A stretch of DNA of 36,313 nucleotides, from positions 1-36,313 of the IMG/VR virus record IMGVR_UViG_3300010883_000154, one strand, 5' to 3'. Position 1 is the stretch's first letter. Every line of letters starts with the position of its first letter. Below, one piece after another: positions 6,765 through 15,052 of the stretch. A program made the position numbers and the translations under genes. The DNA comes from a virus. The notes below the pieces were generated by a model. It saw nothing but the letters and a program-made list of their open reading frames with translations, ran no database searches and had not been told where the DNA came from.

Positions 6765-7279
6765 TCTGTTGCTCCATAAGACTTAACTAAATGTGCAAGG
6801 AGTGCTTTGCCTTTATCATTTAATTGCATGTCAACTAATTTTTCCACACCATTACTAAATACAACATTAACGTTAGTATTACCTAGACTTCTTTGGTTTA
6901 CACAATACAGTAAAAGCTCAAATAAATCAGATTGTTTAAAAAACTCTCTTTCCTCTGGGCTGACATCATAGTCTACACCGAGTTCTTTTTCTATACCTTT
7001 CTCCACTATAGACAATTCTTTAGCTAATTCTGGGTTATTCCATTTAGTTGGTGCTGGCATGTCTCCTGTTCTTTTTTCTGCTACATCGTGGGTCAATGCT
7101 TTTAGCAATGCAATTTTACTAATGTCTGGTTTTAACCAATTAAGTATAGTCGCTACACCCCAAGAATGCTCTGCAACAGTTTGCTCGCCTATAGTTTTCA
7201 TAGTGTGGTAACGTTTCACCTCACCTCCACTTAACACATTTAATATATTCACAACATTTTTAGATCGATCTGTATTCAT
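6761..7279 (-). CDS. HD-domain phosphohydrolase (YfbR-like 5'-deoxynucleotidase)
   Basis: This 172-residue protein has the HD metal site: H38 in TVAEHSW and H64-D65 in ALTHDVAEKRTGDMPAP. The RYHTMKTIGEQTVAEHS segment matches the YfbR-type deoxynucleoside monophosphatases, which remove phosphate from dNMPs. In a phage that probably alters thymidine nucleotides, it could trim unwanted dNMP or shape the nucleotide pool. I chose the ATG at 7279; a GTG one codon earlier is also possible. It overlaps the end of the nuclease gene upstream. Confidence 0.88.
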   Translation of the reverse strand: MNTDRSKNVVNILNVLSGGEVKRYHTMKTIGEQTVAEHSWGVATILNWLKPDISKIALLKALTHDVAEKRTGDMPAPTKWNNPELAKELSIVEKGIEKELGVDYDVSPEEREFFKQSDLFELLLYCVNQRSLGNTNVNVVFSNGVEKLVDMQLNDKGKALLAHLVKSYGATE

Positions 7280-7946
7280 CACATAATCCTATTTTGCCAA
7301 AATGACACCAGCGACAGTTTTCTACACTTGCTTTTGCTGGGTAATCTATAGCTTCAGTTAGTTTTAACGCTCTTTCGTGGAACGTTGCTTGTCTTTCTCT
7401 TAGTTCGTCAGCAGTATATGAATGTCTAGATATTTTACCATGGTCTAGATACCAAAGTTCTGCCTGAACCACTTCTATACTAGGGTCTCTATTAAAGGTT
7501 GCTACTGCATATAAAGCACATTGCTGTTCGTGGGTCTTCTCGTTACCCATATATCTACCTGTTTTAAAGTCTATGACTACTGTGCGATCGGGTTTTTTAA
7601 TATAAGCGTCTATTTTATATCTGCACCAAGTCTTAAGTTCGTTCCATTGAGCAGGTTGCCACTTAATATCAAATGCCCAATCCTCCTCGACAGAAACATT
7701 ACCATCACAATAACCTTCCTTTAGATTCTCAAAACCTTCTTCGAACATTCTTAAACCTTTAGTCATTTTGCCTTCTCCTTTAATGAACATCTCTGCCTCA
7801 TTATGGATATCAGTTCCTCTAGTTGCAGCAGGATGCTGTGGTGTAGGAATTTTTTCTATACTAGCATAATAATATCTTTTAGGACATTGCTCAAATACAG
7901 AAAGTCTGCTGTATGACCAAGTTTTATGCGTGGCACGGTCCGACAT
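7260..7946 (-). CDS. RecB/Cas4-like PD-(D/E)xK exonuclease with Fe-S cysteines
   Basis: This 228-residue protein opens with the RecB-family box WSYSRLSVFEQCPKRYYY (C21). It has a nuclease core with TRGTDIHNEAE and VVIDFKTGRY (Asp and Lys of the active site) and QQCALYA. It ends with CRWCHFGKIGLC, giving three more cysteines. The four cysteines fit the 4Fe-4S cluster of Cas4/AddB-like nucleases. The likely role is 5'-3' or end-directed DNA degradation or recombination. The ATG at 7946 has a strong GGAGG and overlaps the end of the ThyA-like gene by 23 bases. The frame extends to 7970 but with weaker support. Confidence 0.9.
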   Translation of the reverse strand: MSDRATHKTWSYSRLSVFEQCPKRYYYASIEKIPTPQHPAATRGTDIHNEAEMFIKGEGKMTKGLRMFEEGFENLKEGYCDGNVSVEEDWAFDIKWQPAQWNELKTWCRYKIDAYIKKPDRTVVIDFKTGRYMGNEKTHEQQCALYAVATFNRDPSIEVVQAELWYLDHGKISRHSYTADELRERQATFHERALKLTEAIDYPAKASVENCRWCHFGKIGLCDEYRSI

Positions 7947-8994
7947 CTTTCTCCTCCACTTCTTCGTCAACTAGGTTGACGTTTAATCTTCTCTCTAACC
8001 ACTCTGTACAGGCAAGAGTCCAATCCTCTGCTTTACAATTTGAACGCAGCATGTTTATAGCACCTTTAGTATTACCTTTTTCTCTATGTAATTCCCATGC
8101 GAACTGCATAGGAGCAACAACATCAAGGAAAAAACCATGTTTAAAATGTGGGTTGGTCGATGTAAAGAAATTATTTAGATCTTCCTCAAACAGCTCACAA
8201 AAGTTAGTGTCTTCTTGATCGCTAGGCATCATAGGGTAAGTAGAGACTGTGTCGTATGGACTTTTCGTCATAGGATACTTCATGGCATAGTAATCTACTT
8301 CTGGTAACCTAGATTCCATTTCTTTAAATAGATCTTTGTACACATGGTAACTATCACTAATTTGATTATAAACACCTACATCAACTCCGATTCTACCAGC
8401 CATGTATTCCTGCAACATAGACATATGAACTGCGTTAGCACCATATGCTCCCCAAATCATATCGTTAGATCTGCAACATACAGTCATGTTAAGTTTGTTA
8501 TCTCTTATCTTAAAATATATGTGTGTATTACAAGGTGTATCTAATGTATCTTTATCTAAATCATTATCACAATCCCACATAGACAAAACACATCTCCTAT
8601 CTGTATGATCGTTTTTTAGCCTCTTAGCTATAGTGTCTAATTGGTCTTTCTTAAAAAAGTTTCTCCATCTGTAGCCATAAGCACCATTAAAAGTTACACC
8701 ATTGTCGCTAAAAGAAGACATACGTTTGTTATATTCTGTGACAAAATGTACATCGTCTCTACCAGCTAACATCCATAAACCTTCCATAAAATGAAAAAAT
8801 GGGTTAGCATCTCGTGGTTCCCAGAAAACAACACGTTCACAAGGGTTTTTAAAAGTAGTTATCACTGGTCCAGGGTATTCAAGAGTCACCCCTGCCCTAC
8901 TATCTTGTTCTATGATAGCTGGATCCCACCTAAAAGTGTCTATTCCTAGTATGAATGCCTCATGTACATTCGTGCAATTTATAATCTTCGCCAT
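7924..8994 (-). CDS. ThyA-like enzyme: thymidylate synthase or dUMP hydroxymethylase
   Basis: This 356-residue member of the thymidylate synthase/dCMP-hydroxymethylase family keeps the key residues in the right spacing. They are R133-R134, nucleophile C155 (DTPCNTHIYF), R175-S176 and D178, N187 (GAYGANAVH) and H217/Y219 (SYHVY). Asn at 187, rather than the Asp of dCMP hydroxymethylases, points to a uracil base. The product is therefore dTMP or 5-hydroxymethyl-dUMP. The latter is favoured by the 5-hmdU kinase-family gene at 11365-12201, but that is inference. It is longer than E. coli ThyA (264 residues). A GGAGG site precedes the ATG. Confidence 0.88.
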   Translation of the reverse strand: MAKIINCTNVHEAFILGIDTFRWDPAIIEQDSRAGVTLEYPGPVITTFKNPCERVVFWEPRDANPFFHFMEGLWMLAGRDDVHFVTEYNKRMSSFSDNGVTFNGAYGYRWRNFFKKDQLDTIAKRLKNDHTDRRCVLSMWDCDNDLDKDTLDTPCNTHIYFKIRDNKLNMTVCCRSNDMIWGAYGANAVHMSMLQEYMAGRIGVDVGVYNQISDSYHVYKDLFKEMESRLPEVDYYAMKYPMTKSPYDTVSTYPMMPSDQEDTNFCELFEEDLNNFFTSTNPHFKHGFFLDVVAPMQFAWELHREKGNTKGAINMLRSNCKAEDWTLACTEWLERRLNVNLVDEEVEEKDVGPCHA

Positions 8995-9009
8995 ATCTAT
9001 AACCTCCAG

Positions 9010-10347
9010 TTATAATTCAGTTGGTAATTTAAAGAAATTAGACATAATCTCTTTGGTTTTATTTTTTATTTTTTCGCTAACAGTCCCTACTTCCAGTTTA
9101 TTATAAAATCCTGTAGGTATACCTAATGCTAAAGATACATATTGTTGAGCAACTCTTTCTCTTTCAAAATTAGTTAAAAGTTGTCTATTGTTATTGTGTA
9201 TATCTTCAGCTAAATAGTCAGCTAAAAAACAAGTCTCTTCTATTTTATCGGCAAACTCAAGAGGCGTGGCGTCATGAGGAACCATTATATAGTTTTCATA
9301 AGGTTTAAATACTTCACCCAAACCTTCCGCATTAGTAGAGATACCATAATTTCTAGCGATTGGTATTGCTCCCTCTATTATACCATCTACGACTACACGA
9401 TTAAAGTGATCACCAACTTTAGCGTAAGCAACAGACCAAGATGGATCTATAACTACTTTTGTTTCTCTAAGTAATTTTCTTATATTATTCTGTGATAGAT
9501 ATCCTAACCATTCCATTCCATGGTCTAGGGCGACATCCCATATTTTCTGTCCATGGTGTATTTCGTCTATATCAGGATCCCTGTCTGGGGACACAAAATA
9601 CTGTGGTTTACACTTATCGACAGAAGTCATGTAGTTTTGTTCTATACCACCACCAGCCATAAGTTTTTTTATATTAGGAGATAGATGTGGGATTGCCCTA
9701 ACTAAGTCATCAACATGTTTCCAACCTTTAAATGTCTGCATAGATATAAAACTGTTCCTCCTTTGCTTCCAATCATTATTCCTCGTTAACGAAGACAGGT
9801 CTTGTGGGTTAAATATCAATGCTCTTGGGACATCTAATACTGCAGCACCATGGTAAGCACACGGATGAACACACGCAAGACCACTTAAATGGTGGGATAT
9901 TTGGTGAATCCAAGGGTAACTTTTTTCCATATTTCCGTCGTGAACTATAGCTACTTGCTTTATCCTTTCTGGTAAATCGTAAAGAGCCAACCAATCTGTG
10001 TTACCCTCATTATCCCTTTGTTTTGTAGGAACAGGAATCTGCCATATAATTATATCGTAGTCTTCTGCAAATCTTTTCCAACGCTTTATATTCCAATCAC
10101 CCTTATATGCAAACCTATTTATCCTAGGAAACAACCAGCCTTTACCTTGATGAACAGGGATACCAGACGCACCTAGTTCATACTCTGTGTCGTCTTTAGT
10201 TGTTTTTCCTTTTATTTCTTCTCGCCAACTAAGTTCAACGAAATTTACTTCGTGACCTTGTTGTTTTAACCCAGCTATAAGTTGTTCGTTATGGTTAATT
10301 ATTCCTCCAGGACTATTTATACCATACATTGTTATCAATACCTTCAT
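9010..10347 (-). CDS. Glycosyltransferase, GT-B type (group 1/GT4-like)
   Basis: This 445-residue protein begins with MKVLITMYGINSPGGIINHN, the N-terminal strand and Gly-rich loop of GT-B glycosyltransferases. The second Rossmann half contains FISMQTFKGWKHVDDLVRAI and a region (GDHFNRVVVDGIIEGAIPIA) at the place of the sugar-nucleotide binding EX7E motif. The acceptor is unknown. It sits in the probable DNA-modification block, next to the ThyA-like enzyme and upstream of FkbM and 5-hmdU-type genes, so a hydroxymethyl base in DNA is a plausible acceptor. A cell-surface glycan is the alternative. GGAGAG precedes the start. Confidence 0.82.
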   Translation of the reverse strand: MKVLITMYGINSPGGIINHNEQLIAGLKQQGHEVNFVELSWREEIKGKTTKDDTEYELGASGIPVHQGKGWLFPRINRFAYKGDWNIKRWKRFAEDYDIIIWQIPVPTKQRDNEGNTDWLALYDLPERIKQVAIVHDGNMEKSYPWIHQISHHLSGLACVHPCAYHGAAVLDVPRALIFNPQDLSSLTRNNDWKQRRNSFISMQTFKGWKHVDDLVRAIPHLSPNIKKLMAGGGIEQNYMTSVDKCKPQYFVSPDRDPDIDEIHHGQKIWDVALDHGMEWLGYLSQNNIRKLLRETKVVIDPSWSVAYAKVGDHFNRVVVDGIIEGAIPIARNYGISTNAEGLGEVFKPYENYIMVPHDATPLEFADKIEETCFLADYLAEDIHNNNRQLLTNFERERVAQQYVSLALGIPTGFYNKLEVGTVSEKIKNKTKEIMSNFFKLPTEL

Positions 10348-10348
10348 T

Positions 10349-10660
10349 TTAACTCTCCTTTCTATTTGTAATTGACGTCACATGCTCTTCTACTAGTAGT
10401 AAGTACCTACGCAGATCTTGGATATCGTCTAAAATACCCTCTTTTCTATCATCGTCGAAGTATGCATCAAACACGTCATAGTTATAACCTAAAACCTGAT
10501 TCTCTATTCTATCCCACTTTCTCGCTAACATCATAAAAGCACCAACTCCACCTCTTCTTTTCCAAGAATCTCCGTAAGATTTACCAGCTTCTTCTAGTTT
10601 AGTTACATCTGTTTGTGCTATACCACGCATTTTTTCATAAGGTGTAAACATATTACTCAT
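10349..10660 (-). CDS. Conserved small phage protein (nucleotide-modification-associated-like)
   Basis: This is a 103-residue protein with the segments GKSYGDSWKRRGGVGAFMML, RKWDRIENQV and DIQDLRRYLLLVEEH. The pattern is familiar from many phages and resembles the DUF1599/Nmad1 type named for its association with nucleotide modification genes, but I am not certain of the family. It overlaps the FkbM gene by four bases (ATGA) and has GGAG upstream. Its place inside the modification block supports a role there. Confidence 0.65.
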   Translation of the reverse strand: MSNMFTPYEKMRGIAQTDVTKLEEAGKSYGDSWKRRGGVGAFMMLARKWDRIENQVLGYNYDVFDAYFDDDRKEGILDDIQDLRRYLLLVEEHVTSITNRKES

Positions 10661-11352
10661 AGTCCTAACTCCTTTAATTTATCTTTCACTAAGCCTAACC
10701 CTTCTTTCTTTCTATGTAGAACTAAAGTGGTTATATGCCAACTAAACCTAAATTTATTGTGGTAATGCCAATCATTAAATAGTTTAGCTACATCTACACC
10801 AAGTTCTCTGTAACCTTTTTTACCTAGATGGAGTTCTATCGCTATCTGCTCAACATAATCAGGCATATCTTCTTGAAACATAAAGTCATACTCACCACCT
10901 TCTACATCTACTTTTAATACTTGTGGTTTATGTTCTTTAACCTTTTTCCAAAAGTTAGCTGCATCTACAGTAAGTTTTTGCCTTCCTTTAACAGGCATGT
11001 GTGTATGGCAAGTAGGGTAGGACTTAGATAAATAAAAATCTACAGTTGGTTTGTCGTCTCCTGTTAAGGCTGAGTTGTATAAACTAGTTTTGTCATTATT
11101 AACGTTCATAACCATTAAAGCGTAACTCTCTGGTGTAGGTTCATATGTCCACACATGTTTTGCACCATGTTTAAGTGCGAAAGCTGTGAAACAACCTATA
11201 TGCCCACCAACATCCATAACTGTTTTACCTTCAAAATCTAATTTAGAGTATTGGGGCTGTTCGTGTATTACAAATAACTCACCTAATTCTGGTCTATAGA
11301 ATAGTCCTGACTCCTCGTCTAATTTTATTTCTGCGTTTTGCTCATCAATCAT
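10657..11352 (-). CDS. FkbM-family SAM-dependent methyltransferase
   Basis: This is a 231-residue Rossmann methyltransferase. Motif I is VMDVGGHIGCFTAFALKHG, followed by the acidic strand end WTYEPTPESYALM. Later, VLKVDVEGGEYDFM has the FkbM-type DVEGxE signature. FkbM enzymes usually O-methylate sugars or small hydroxyl groups. With a glycosyltransferase two genes away, methylation of an added sugar or hydroxymethyl group is a reasonable guess. AAAGGAG precedes the ATG. Confidence 0.85.
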   Translation of the reverse strand: MIDEQNAEIKLDEESGLFYRPELGELFVIHEQPQYSKLDFEGKTVMDVGGHIGCFTAFALKHGAKHVWTYEPTPESYALMVMNVNNDKTSLYNSALTGDDKPTVDFYLSKSYPTCHTHMPVKGRQKLTVDAANFWKKVKEHKPQVLKVDVEGGEYDFMFQEDMPDYVEQIAIELHLGKKGYRELGVDVAKLFNDWHYHNKFRFSWHITTLVLHRKKEGLGLVKDKLKELGL

Positions 11353-11364
11353 AATTACTCCTTT

Positions 11365-12201
11365 TTATTTATTATTTTTATAAAGAGATCTTGGTTTACC
11401 TTGACCAAGCCTCACACGTTCGTATTTATCAAACTCACATAAAGAATGCTCTATGTCTCTCATCTCTAAATCTGGGACTTGTCCGTGTAGGAAATCCTCG
11501 CTTATTTTTAACAATTCCTGCATCTCTACAATATTCTGTGGACTTCTAACATGTTTATCTACAGGTCTGTCATAGATTCTGTTAAGTCCTCGTTTTGCTC
11601 CTGGACCAGGATTAGCCCACGTCCATATATCTTCAGCTTCGTCACCTAACCAAGTATGTCTCCAGTCCGTAACTACTTCATAAGCCATAAATGGACCCAT
11701 GTATGGGTAGGGAAGCAAAACTTCCCAAAGTTTTTCTAAAGAATGTTTAGCTTCGTGTATATCATTCATAAACTTATTATGGTTGTTCATTATCTGGTCT
11801 ATACAATGGCAGACTCCTGCTAATTTATTCATACCATTAGGTGTCTTAATAATATACGCACCTGTAATCCATTGTGGCTGGTCTTTTAGAACTTCGTAAC
11901 AAAGTTTACTGTCCCAGTATCTATGGAGATGGTTTTCTATTAAAACTTCACCTGTAGCGATTAAATTAAACCATCTGAATATAATGGTTGCTAAAACTAC
12001 ATCCTGTTCGTCGCGTAAAGGTTCACGAATGTTTTTCTTAAACCATTGCGTAGTCTTGTCGTTCTCCCTAAAAACATTAGTAAATTTATATTTTTGTAGT
12101 ATAGGATCTTCTGTCCAAGGAAACTCTTGGCCACGTAATCTGCGTAAATGTATTAAGTGTCTTTCGTTTATAAAATCGAAAAAGTTAGTGTGATTTATCA
12201 T
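11365..12201 (-). CDS. 5-hmdU DNA kinase helical-domain protein (alpha-glutamyl/putrescinyl-thymine family)
   Basis: This is a 278-residue helical protein. The opening FFDFINERHLIHLRRLRGQE, then FPWTEDPILQKYKFTNVFREND, and later GPFMAYEVVTDWRHT and NPGPGAKRGLNRIYDRP match the family once called alpha-glutamyl/putrescinyl thymine pyrophosphorylase, now described as the helical domain of 5-hydroxymethyl-dU DNA kinases. Such proteins act on 5-hydroxymethyluracil in DNA on the way to hypermodified thymines. No P-loop kinase domain is fused here. It is the strongest sign that this phage alters its thymidines. AAAGGAAAA precedes the ATG, which overlaps the upstream gene. Confidence 0.82.
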   Translation of the reverse strand: MINHTNFFDFINERHLIHLRRLRGQEFPWTEDPILQKYKFTNVFRENDKTTQWFKKNIREPLRDEQDVVLATIIFRWFNLIATGEVLIENHLHRYWDSKLCYEVLKDQPQWITGAYIIKTPNGMNKLAGVCHCIDQIMNNHNKFMNDIHEAKHSLEKLWEVLLPYPYMGPFMAYEVVTDWRHTWLGDEAEDIWTWANPGPGAKRGLNRIYDRPVDKHVRSPQNIVEMQELLKISEDFLHGQVPDLEMRDIEHSLCEFDKYERVRLGQGKPRSLYKNNK

Positions 12202-12682
12202 GTTTTCCTTTTGTTTTTGTAAAATATACTTCTAATTCTTTTTTCTTATTGTTAGCTTCTATAGCATATGAGCCGTACGTGGTCTCGTGGTTCTCGTTGT
12301 AAGATTTTACGAACTGCTCTAAACCGTCGATCACTACTTTTTGTTCGTAATCCCCTCTGGCTTCCATATTTAAATCATGGTTGGTTTCAGCTATAGCTAA
12401 TATGTTTTGGTCTACACTGTAGTCCCCAAGTACTGCGTGACCTTGACCAAAGACCATTACTTCTTCTTTTTTAATGGAGCTTTTAGTTGCTCGTCCTCGT
12501 GGACCACCTACCCAATTTAAATCTTTATAAACGTCTTTGTAATCCTCCATAGTTGCTATTTGGCTACATTTTTTACTACAGTATTTCCTTTGGGTACCAG
12601 TTAATACATTGCTACATATAGTACAGTTTTTATTATTATCTTTAGTAGTCATCACATTAATCATATCGTAAGTCCTATACAT
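12185..12682 (-). CDS. Zinc-ribbon protein of unknown function
   Basis: This protein is up to 165 residues long. An N-terminal zinc ribbon, CTICSNVLTGTQRKYCSKKC, is followed by a mixed region without known motifs. The sequence favours DNA or RNA binding, or an accessory role to the modification enzymes that follow. The start is uncertain. The open frame begins at 12682, but the promoter at 12660-12688 covers the first codons, so the ATG at 12652, only about eight bases past the -10, may be the real (leaderless) start. No Shine-Dalgarno is seen at either ATG. Confidence 0.7.
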   Translation of the reverse strand: MYRTYDMINVMTTKDNNKNCTICSNVLTGTQRKYCSKKCSQIATMEDYKDVYKDLNWVGGPRGRATKSSIKKEEVMVFGQGHAVLGDYSVDQNILAIAETNHDLNMEARGDYEQKVVIDGLEQFVKSYNENHETTYGSYAIEANNKKKELEVYFTKTKGKHDKSH

Positions 12683-12688
12683 TGTAAA
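12660..12688 (-). promoter_or_regulatory. Promoter of the phage-wide type, at the head of the modification block
   Basis: On the minus strand, CCCCTTTACA with TTTACA (12688-12683) is followed by a 17-base spacer and TATGAT (12665-12660). The expected transcription start is at or next to the ATG at 12652, which would give a leaderless or nearly leaderless message. It lies directly after the helicase stop at 12694. Confidence 0.6.
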
Positions 12689-12693
12689 GGGGT

Positions 12694-14202
12694 TTATATA
12701 ATTGGTCTAAAAAACTTAGACGTGGAGGGTTGTACTATGTGAAGATTCTTCCTGGTCCGAGTAACAGCGACATAGAACGCACGATTCTCCCCATCTGGTC
12801 TGGAATAAAGTTCATTAGCAGTCTTGACAGATACATCTGTAAACACAACTACGTTGTCTGCCTCACCTCCCTTAGCAGCATGTATAGTAGATAAACGAAT
12901 CCTTGGCTTAGACGTTTTTTCTCCTCGCCTTAAACAAGCAATTAAATACTCCCTTTGCTGTGCTCCTACTCTATCTAATGCTTCATGCCAAATAGCATCA
13001 GTTAGGAGTCCATGCTTACTTTTTAATTCGTGTATATCCACTAGCTCATCTTCTAGAAGTCCAGGTAATTTCTTTTTACCACGTGCCACACCTTTCCCTA
13101 CAGACATAAAATAATAGATATCCCTTACTCTGGAAACAGAAACTTTTCTGTCTTTTCGTAATAGTTCCCAATTACCGATTGCATCTAATAGTTCCTGCTT
13201 AACAGACAACACATTATTCCTAGCATAAATGAAACCAATTTGTTGCAAAAATTTTTCAACACGATTTAATATATAACCGTTGCGTGCAAGAACTAGCCAG
13301 TCTCCCTCACTAAAGTCTATGTGTTCATGTGAGGTATGAACATGAACTTCTCCTTCTACTGACCTAGGATTCCAGGATTTCTCTCGTCTATTTTCTTTAG
13401 GTATTCTATTCAATATACCTTGGGCAACTTCATGTACTTTTCTAGGAATACGATAAGAGTTTTCTAAAACTTCAACATCTCCCTTTAAGTCTATGAAGGA
13501 TTGTACGTCAGCACCAGCCCATTGATAAATAGCTTGGTCATCATCACCAGCTATGTGTATATTTTTTACACCTCGAGCTAATTTCTTTATGCATTCCCAT
13601 TGCAACTTAGATAAATCTTGTGCCTCATCTACAATAAGTACATCGAGACTAGGCTTAGATTTCTCTCTTATAAATAAATACAGCATGTCTGTGTAATCTT
13701 TAAGGAACCTCTCTTCCTTATATCTTTCTAGTCCACTACAAAACCAATGTACATGGTTCCAAGGAATATCAAGATTAGACATTTTCCACTGCTCTTTAAT
13801 AGATATTTGTTTGTTCCTAGCTATGTTTTCTACGAAAAGCATTTGGTCACCTTTTGATAAACCAAACACAGCACCTTCCTCTTTCCTAAGTTGTCCATTT
13901 AATGGTTCACCCATTAGTTTGCTAAACTCTTTATAATGTGTGCGAGCCATAATGTCTGAAGTTTTAAGACCAAGCCAATTATAGCACAAGGAATGTATTG
14001 TTCTGAAATAAACAAGCTGTTTCTTGTCTAGATCAAAACGTATGCTTGCTCTTTCTAACGCCTCGTTTGCAGCCTTCTTAGTAAAAGCTAAGTAACCTAT
14101 TTTATGAGGCTCCACACCATCCTGCAGATATCTCTCCGTCAGGTTTAGTAGACTGGTTGTTTTACCTGTTCCTGGTGGACCAAGAAGTATGTTCCAAGTC
14201 AT
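12694..14202 (-). CDS. UvrD/Rep-like superfamily 1 DNA helicase
   Basis: This 502-residue helicase has Walker A at residues 8-15 (GPPGTGKT), motif Ia (GYLAFTKKAANEA), motif II (VDEAQD), motif III (IAGDDDQAIYQWAGAD), motif IV (LENSYRIP) and motif V-VI (LSTIHAAKGGEADNVVVF, FYVAVTRTR). It is shorter than UvrD (about 720 residues) and close to phage Dda-like size. It would unwind DNA during replication or recombination in the 3'-5' direction typical of UvrD. Its start overlaps the upstream stop (ATGA) and has GAGGA just before it. Confidence 0.93.
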   Translation of the reverse strand: MTWNILLGPPGTGKTTSLLNLTERYLQDGVEPHKIGYLAFTKKAANEALERASIRFDLDKKQLVYFRTIHSLCYNWLGLKTSDIMARTHYKEFSKLMGEPLNGQLRKEEGAVFGLSKGDQMLFVENIARNKQISIKEQWKMSNLDIPWNHVHWFCSGLERYKEERFLKDYTDMLYLFIREKSKPSLDVLIVDEAQDLSKLQWECIKKLARGVKNIHIAGDDDQAIYQWAGADVQSFIDLKGDVEVLENSYRIPRKVHEVAQGILNRIPKENRREKSWNPRSVEGEVHVHTSHEHIDFSEGDWLVLARNGYILNRVEKFLQQIGFIYARNNVLSVKQELLDAIGNWELLRKDRKVSVSRVRDIYYFMSVGKGVARGKKKLPGLLEDELVDIHELKSKHGLLTDAIWHEALDRVGAQQREYLIACLRRGEKTSKPRIRLSTIHAAKGGEADNVVVFTDVSVKTANELYSRPDGENRAFYVAVTRTRKNLHIVQPSTSKFFRPII

Positions 14203-14438
14203 TCCTCGCTATCTTTAGCAAGTAATTCTCTAATCTCATCCTCTTCTTTATCAGAAATACTGATGATACTTTCTGTTTCTTGAGGCTTAATGGATGTGAT
14301 TGGGTCTTGTATAACTGCGTCGGCTAATTCTGCCATAGCATACAATGCATCTTTCACCTGACCTCGTAAGTTCTCTGGTGTGTAGTGTGACTCTAGCAGT
14401 ACTATGTACTGCTCCATATTTTGTTTCATACTAGTCAT
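14199..14438 (-). CDS. Small acidic phage protein, unknown function
   Basis: This is a 79-residue protein with helical N-terminus (MEQYIVLLESHYTPENLRGQ) and a strongly acidic end (SDKEEDEIRELLAKDSEE). The ATG overlaps the upstream gene and has CAGGAG at good spacing. It precedes the helicase by an ATGA overlap, so the two are probably coupled. No family is recognised. Confidence 0.68.
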   Translation of the reverse strand: MTSMKQNMEQYIVLLESHYTPENLRGQVKDALYAMAELADAVIQDPITSIKPQETESIISISDKEEDEIRELLAKDSEE

Positions 14439-14742
14439 GATTCTCCTGAATGTGTGACTCGATAAAAAACCCTTCAGAAGATTTTTTTAACTTGTCTAAT
14501 ATACTTTTATCGTAACCACTAGAGGATAAACAACACGTGACTTTAGCTCCCAGTATTTTATAGTTAACAGTATTTATAATTTCTGCTTTTGCCCTATCCA
14601 CATCAATATCATGTAGAGGACTTTCGCTACTAAACTGACCGACTATGTATTTATTCCATATCCCCCAAGGTTGCTTGGTTTCTGGATCCTGAACGTCTAT
14701 AGTGATTACCGAGACGTGTTCTTTTAGTTCTTCATCTTTCAT
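14431..14742 (-). CDS. Small phage protein, unknown function
   Basis: This is a 103-residue alpha/beta protein (VITIDVQDPETKQPWGIWNK). AAAGGAG precedes the ATG. It is the first gene after the promoter at 14770-14798, leading the helicase operon. I do not recognise the family. Confidence 0.72.
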   Translation of the reverse strand: MKDEELKEHVSVITIDVQDPETKQPWGIWNKYIVGQFSSESPLHDIDVDRAKAEIINTVNYKILGAKVTCCLSSSGYDKSILDKLKKSSEGFFIESHIQENHD

Positions 14743-14769
14743 CTTTTCTCCTTTCTTAGTTAAGATACA

Positions 14770-14798
14770 ATCATATCTCCTTTACTGTGTAAAGTAAA
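14770..14798 (-). promoter_or_regulatory. Promoter of the phage-wide type
   Basis: On the minus strand, TACTTTACT with TTTACT (14798-14793) is followed by a 17-base spacer and a perfect TATGAT (14775-14770). Inside the spacer, GTAAAGGAG forms an inverted repeat with the -35 (CTTTAC...GTAAAG), which could serve as an operator. Confidence 0.75.
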
Positions 14799-14806
14799 GT
14801 ACTTTA

Positions 14807-15052
14807 TTAATGTATTGTTTCGTGATGTAAAGGTAGGTCTTCCAGAAGTGCTTCTGTTGCATAATGTACCACTACTTTTAGTAGAGGTGGCTCTATCTCT
14901 GACTTTAAACCAACAGCCATTGCTGACCATATTATTGCTAGCACTAAAGAGGAGTTGTCTAAATCTTCTTTTGGTATTTTTTCGTAGATTAACGCAGTAA
15001 TTTTTTCTGCCAGAACCATAGCTTCTTGTATGTCTAACTCGTAAGTACTCAT
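14807..15052 (-). CDS. Small phage protein, unknown function
   Basis: This is an 81-residue helical protein (MSTYELDIQEAMVLAEKITA) with a hydrophobic middle (SLVLAIIWSAMAVGL) that could be a buried helix or a weak membrane segment. Only a weak ribosome binding site (AGAAG) is seen. Overlapping longer frames at this place lack sensible protein character. It is the last gene before the promoter at 14770-14798. Confidence 0.55.
   Translation of the reverse strand: MSTYELDIQEAMVLAEKITALIYEKIPKEDLDNSSLVLAIIWSAMAVGLKSEIEPPLLKVVVHYATEALLEDLPLHHETIH

Noticed and set aside
7947-7970. Upstream start for the RecB-like nuclease
   Set aside because: The GGAGG site is placed for the ATG at 7946, and the extension only adds a basic stretch inside the upstream gene.
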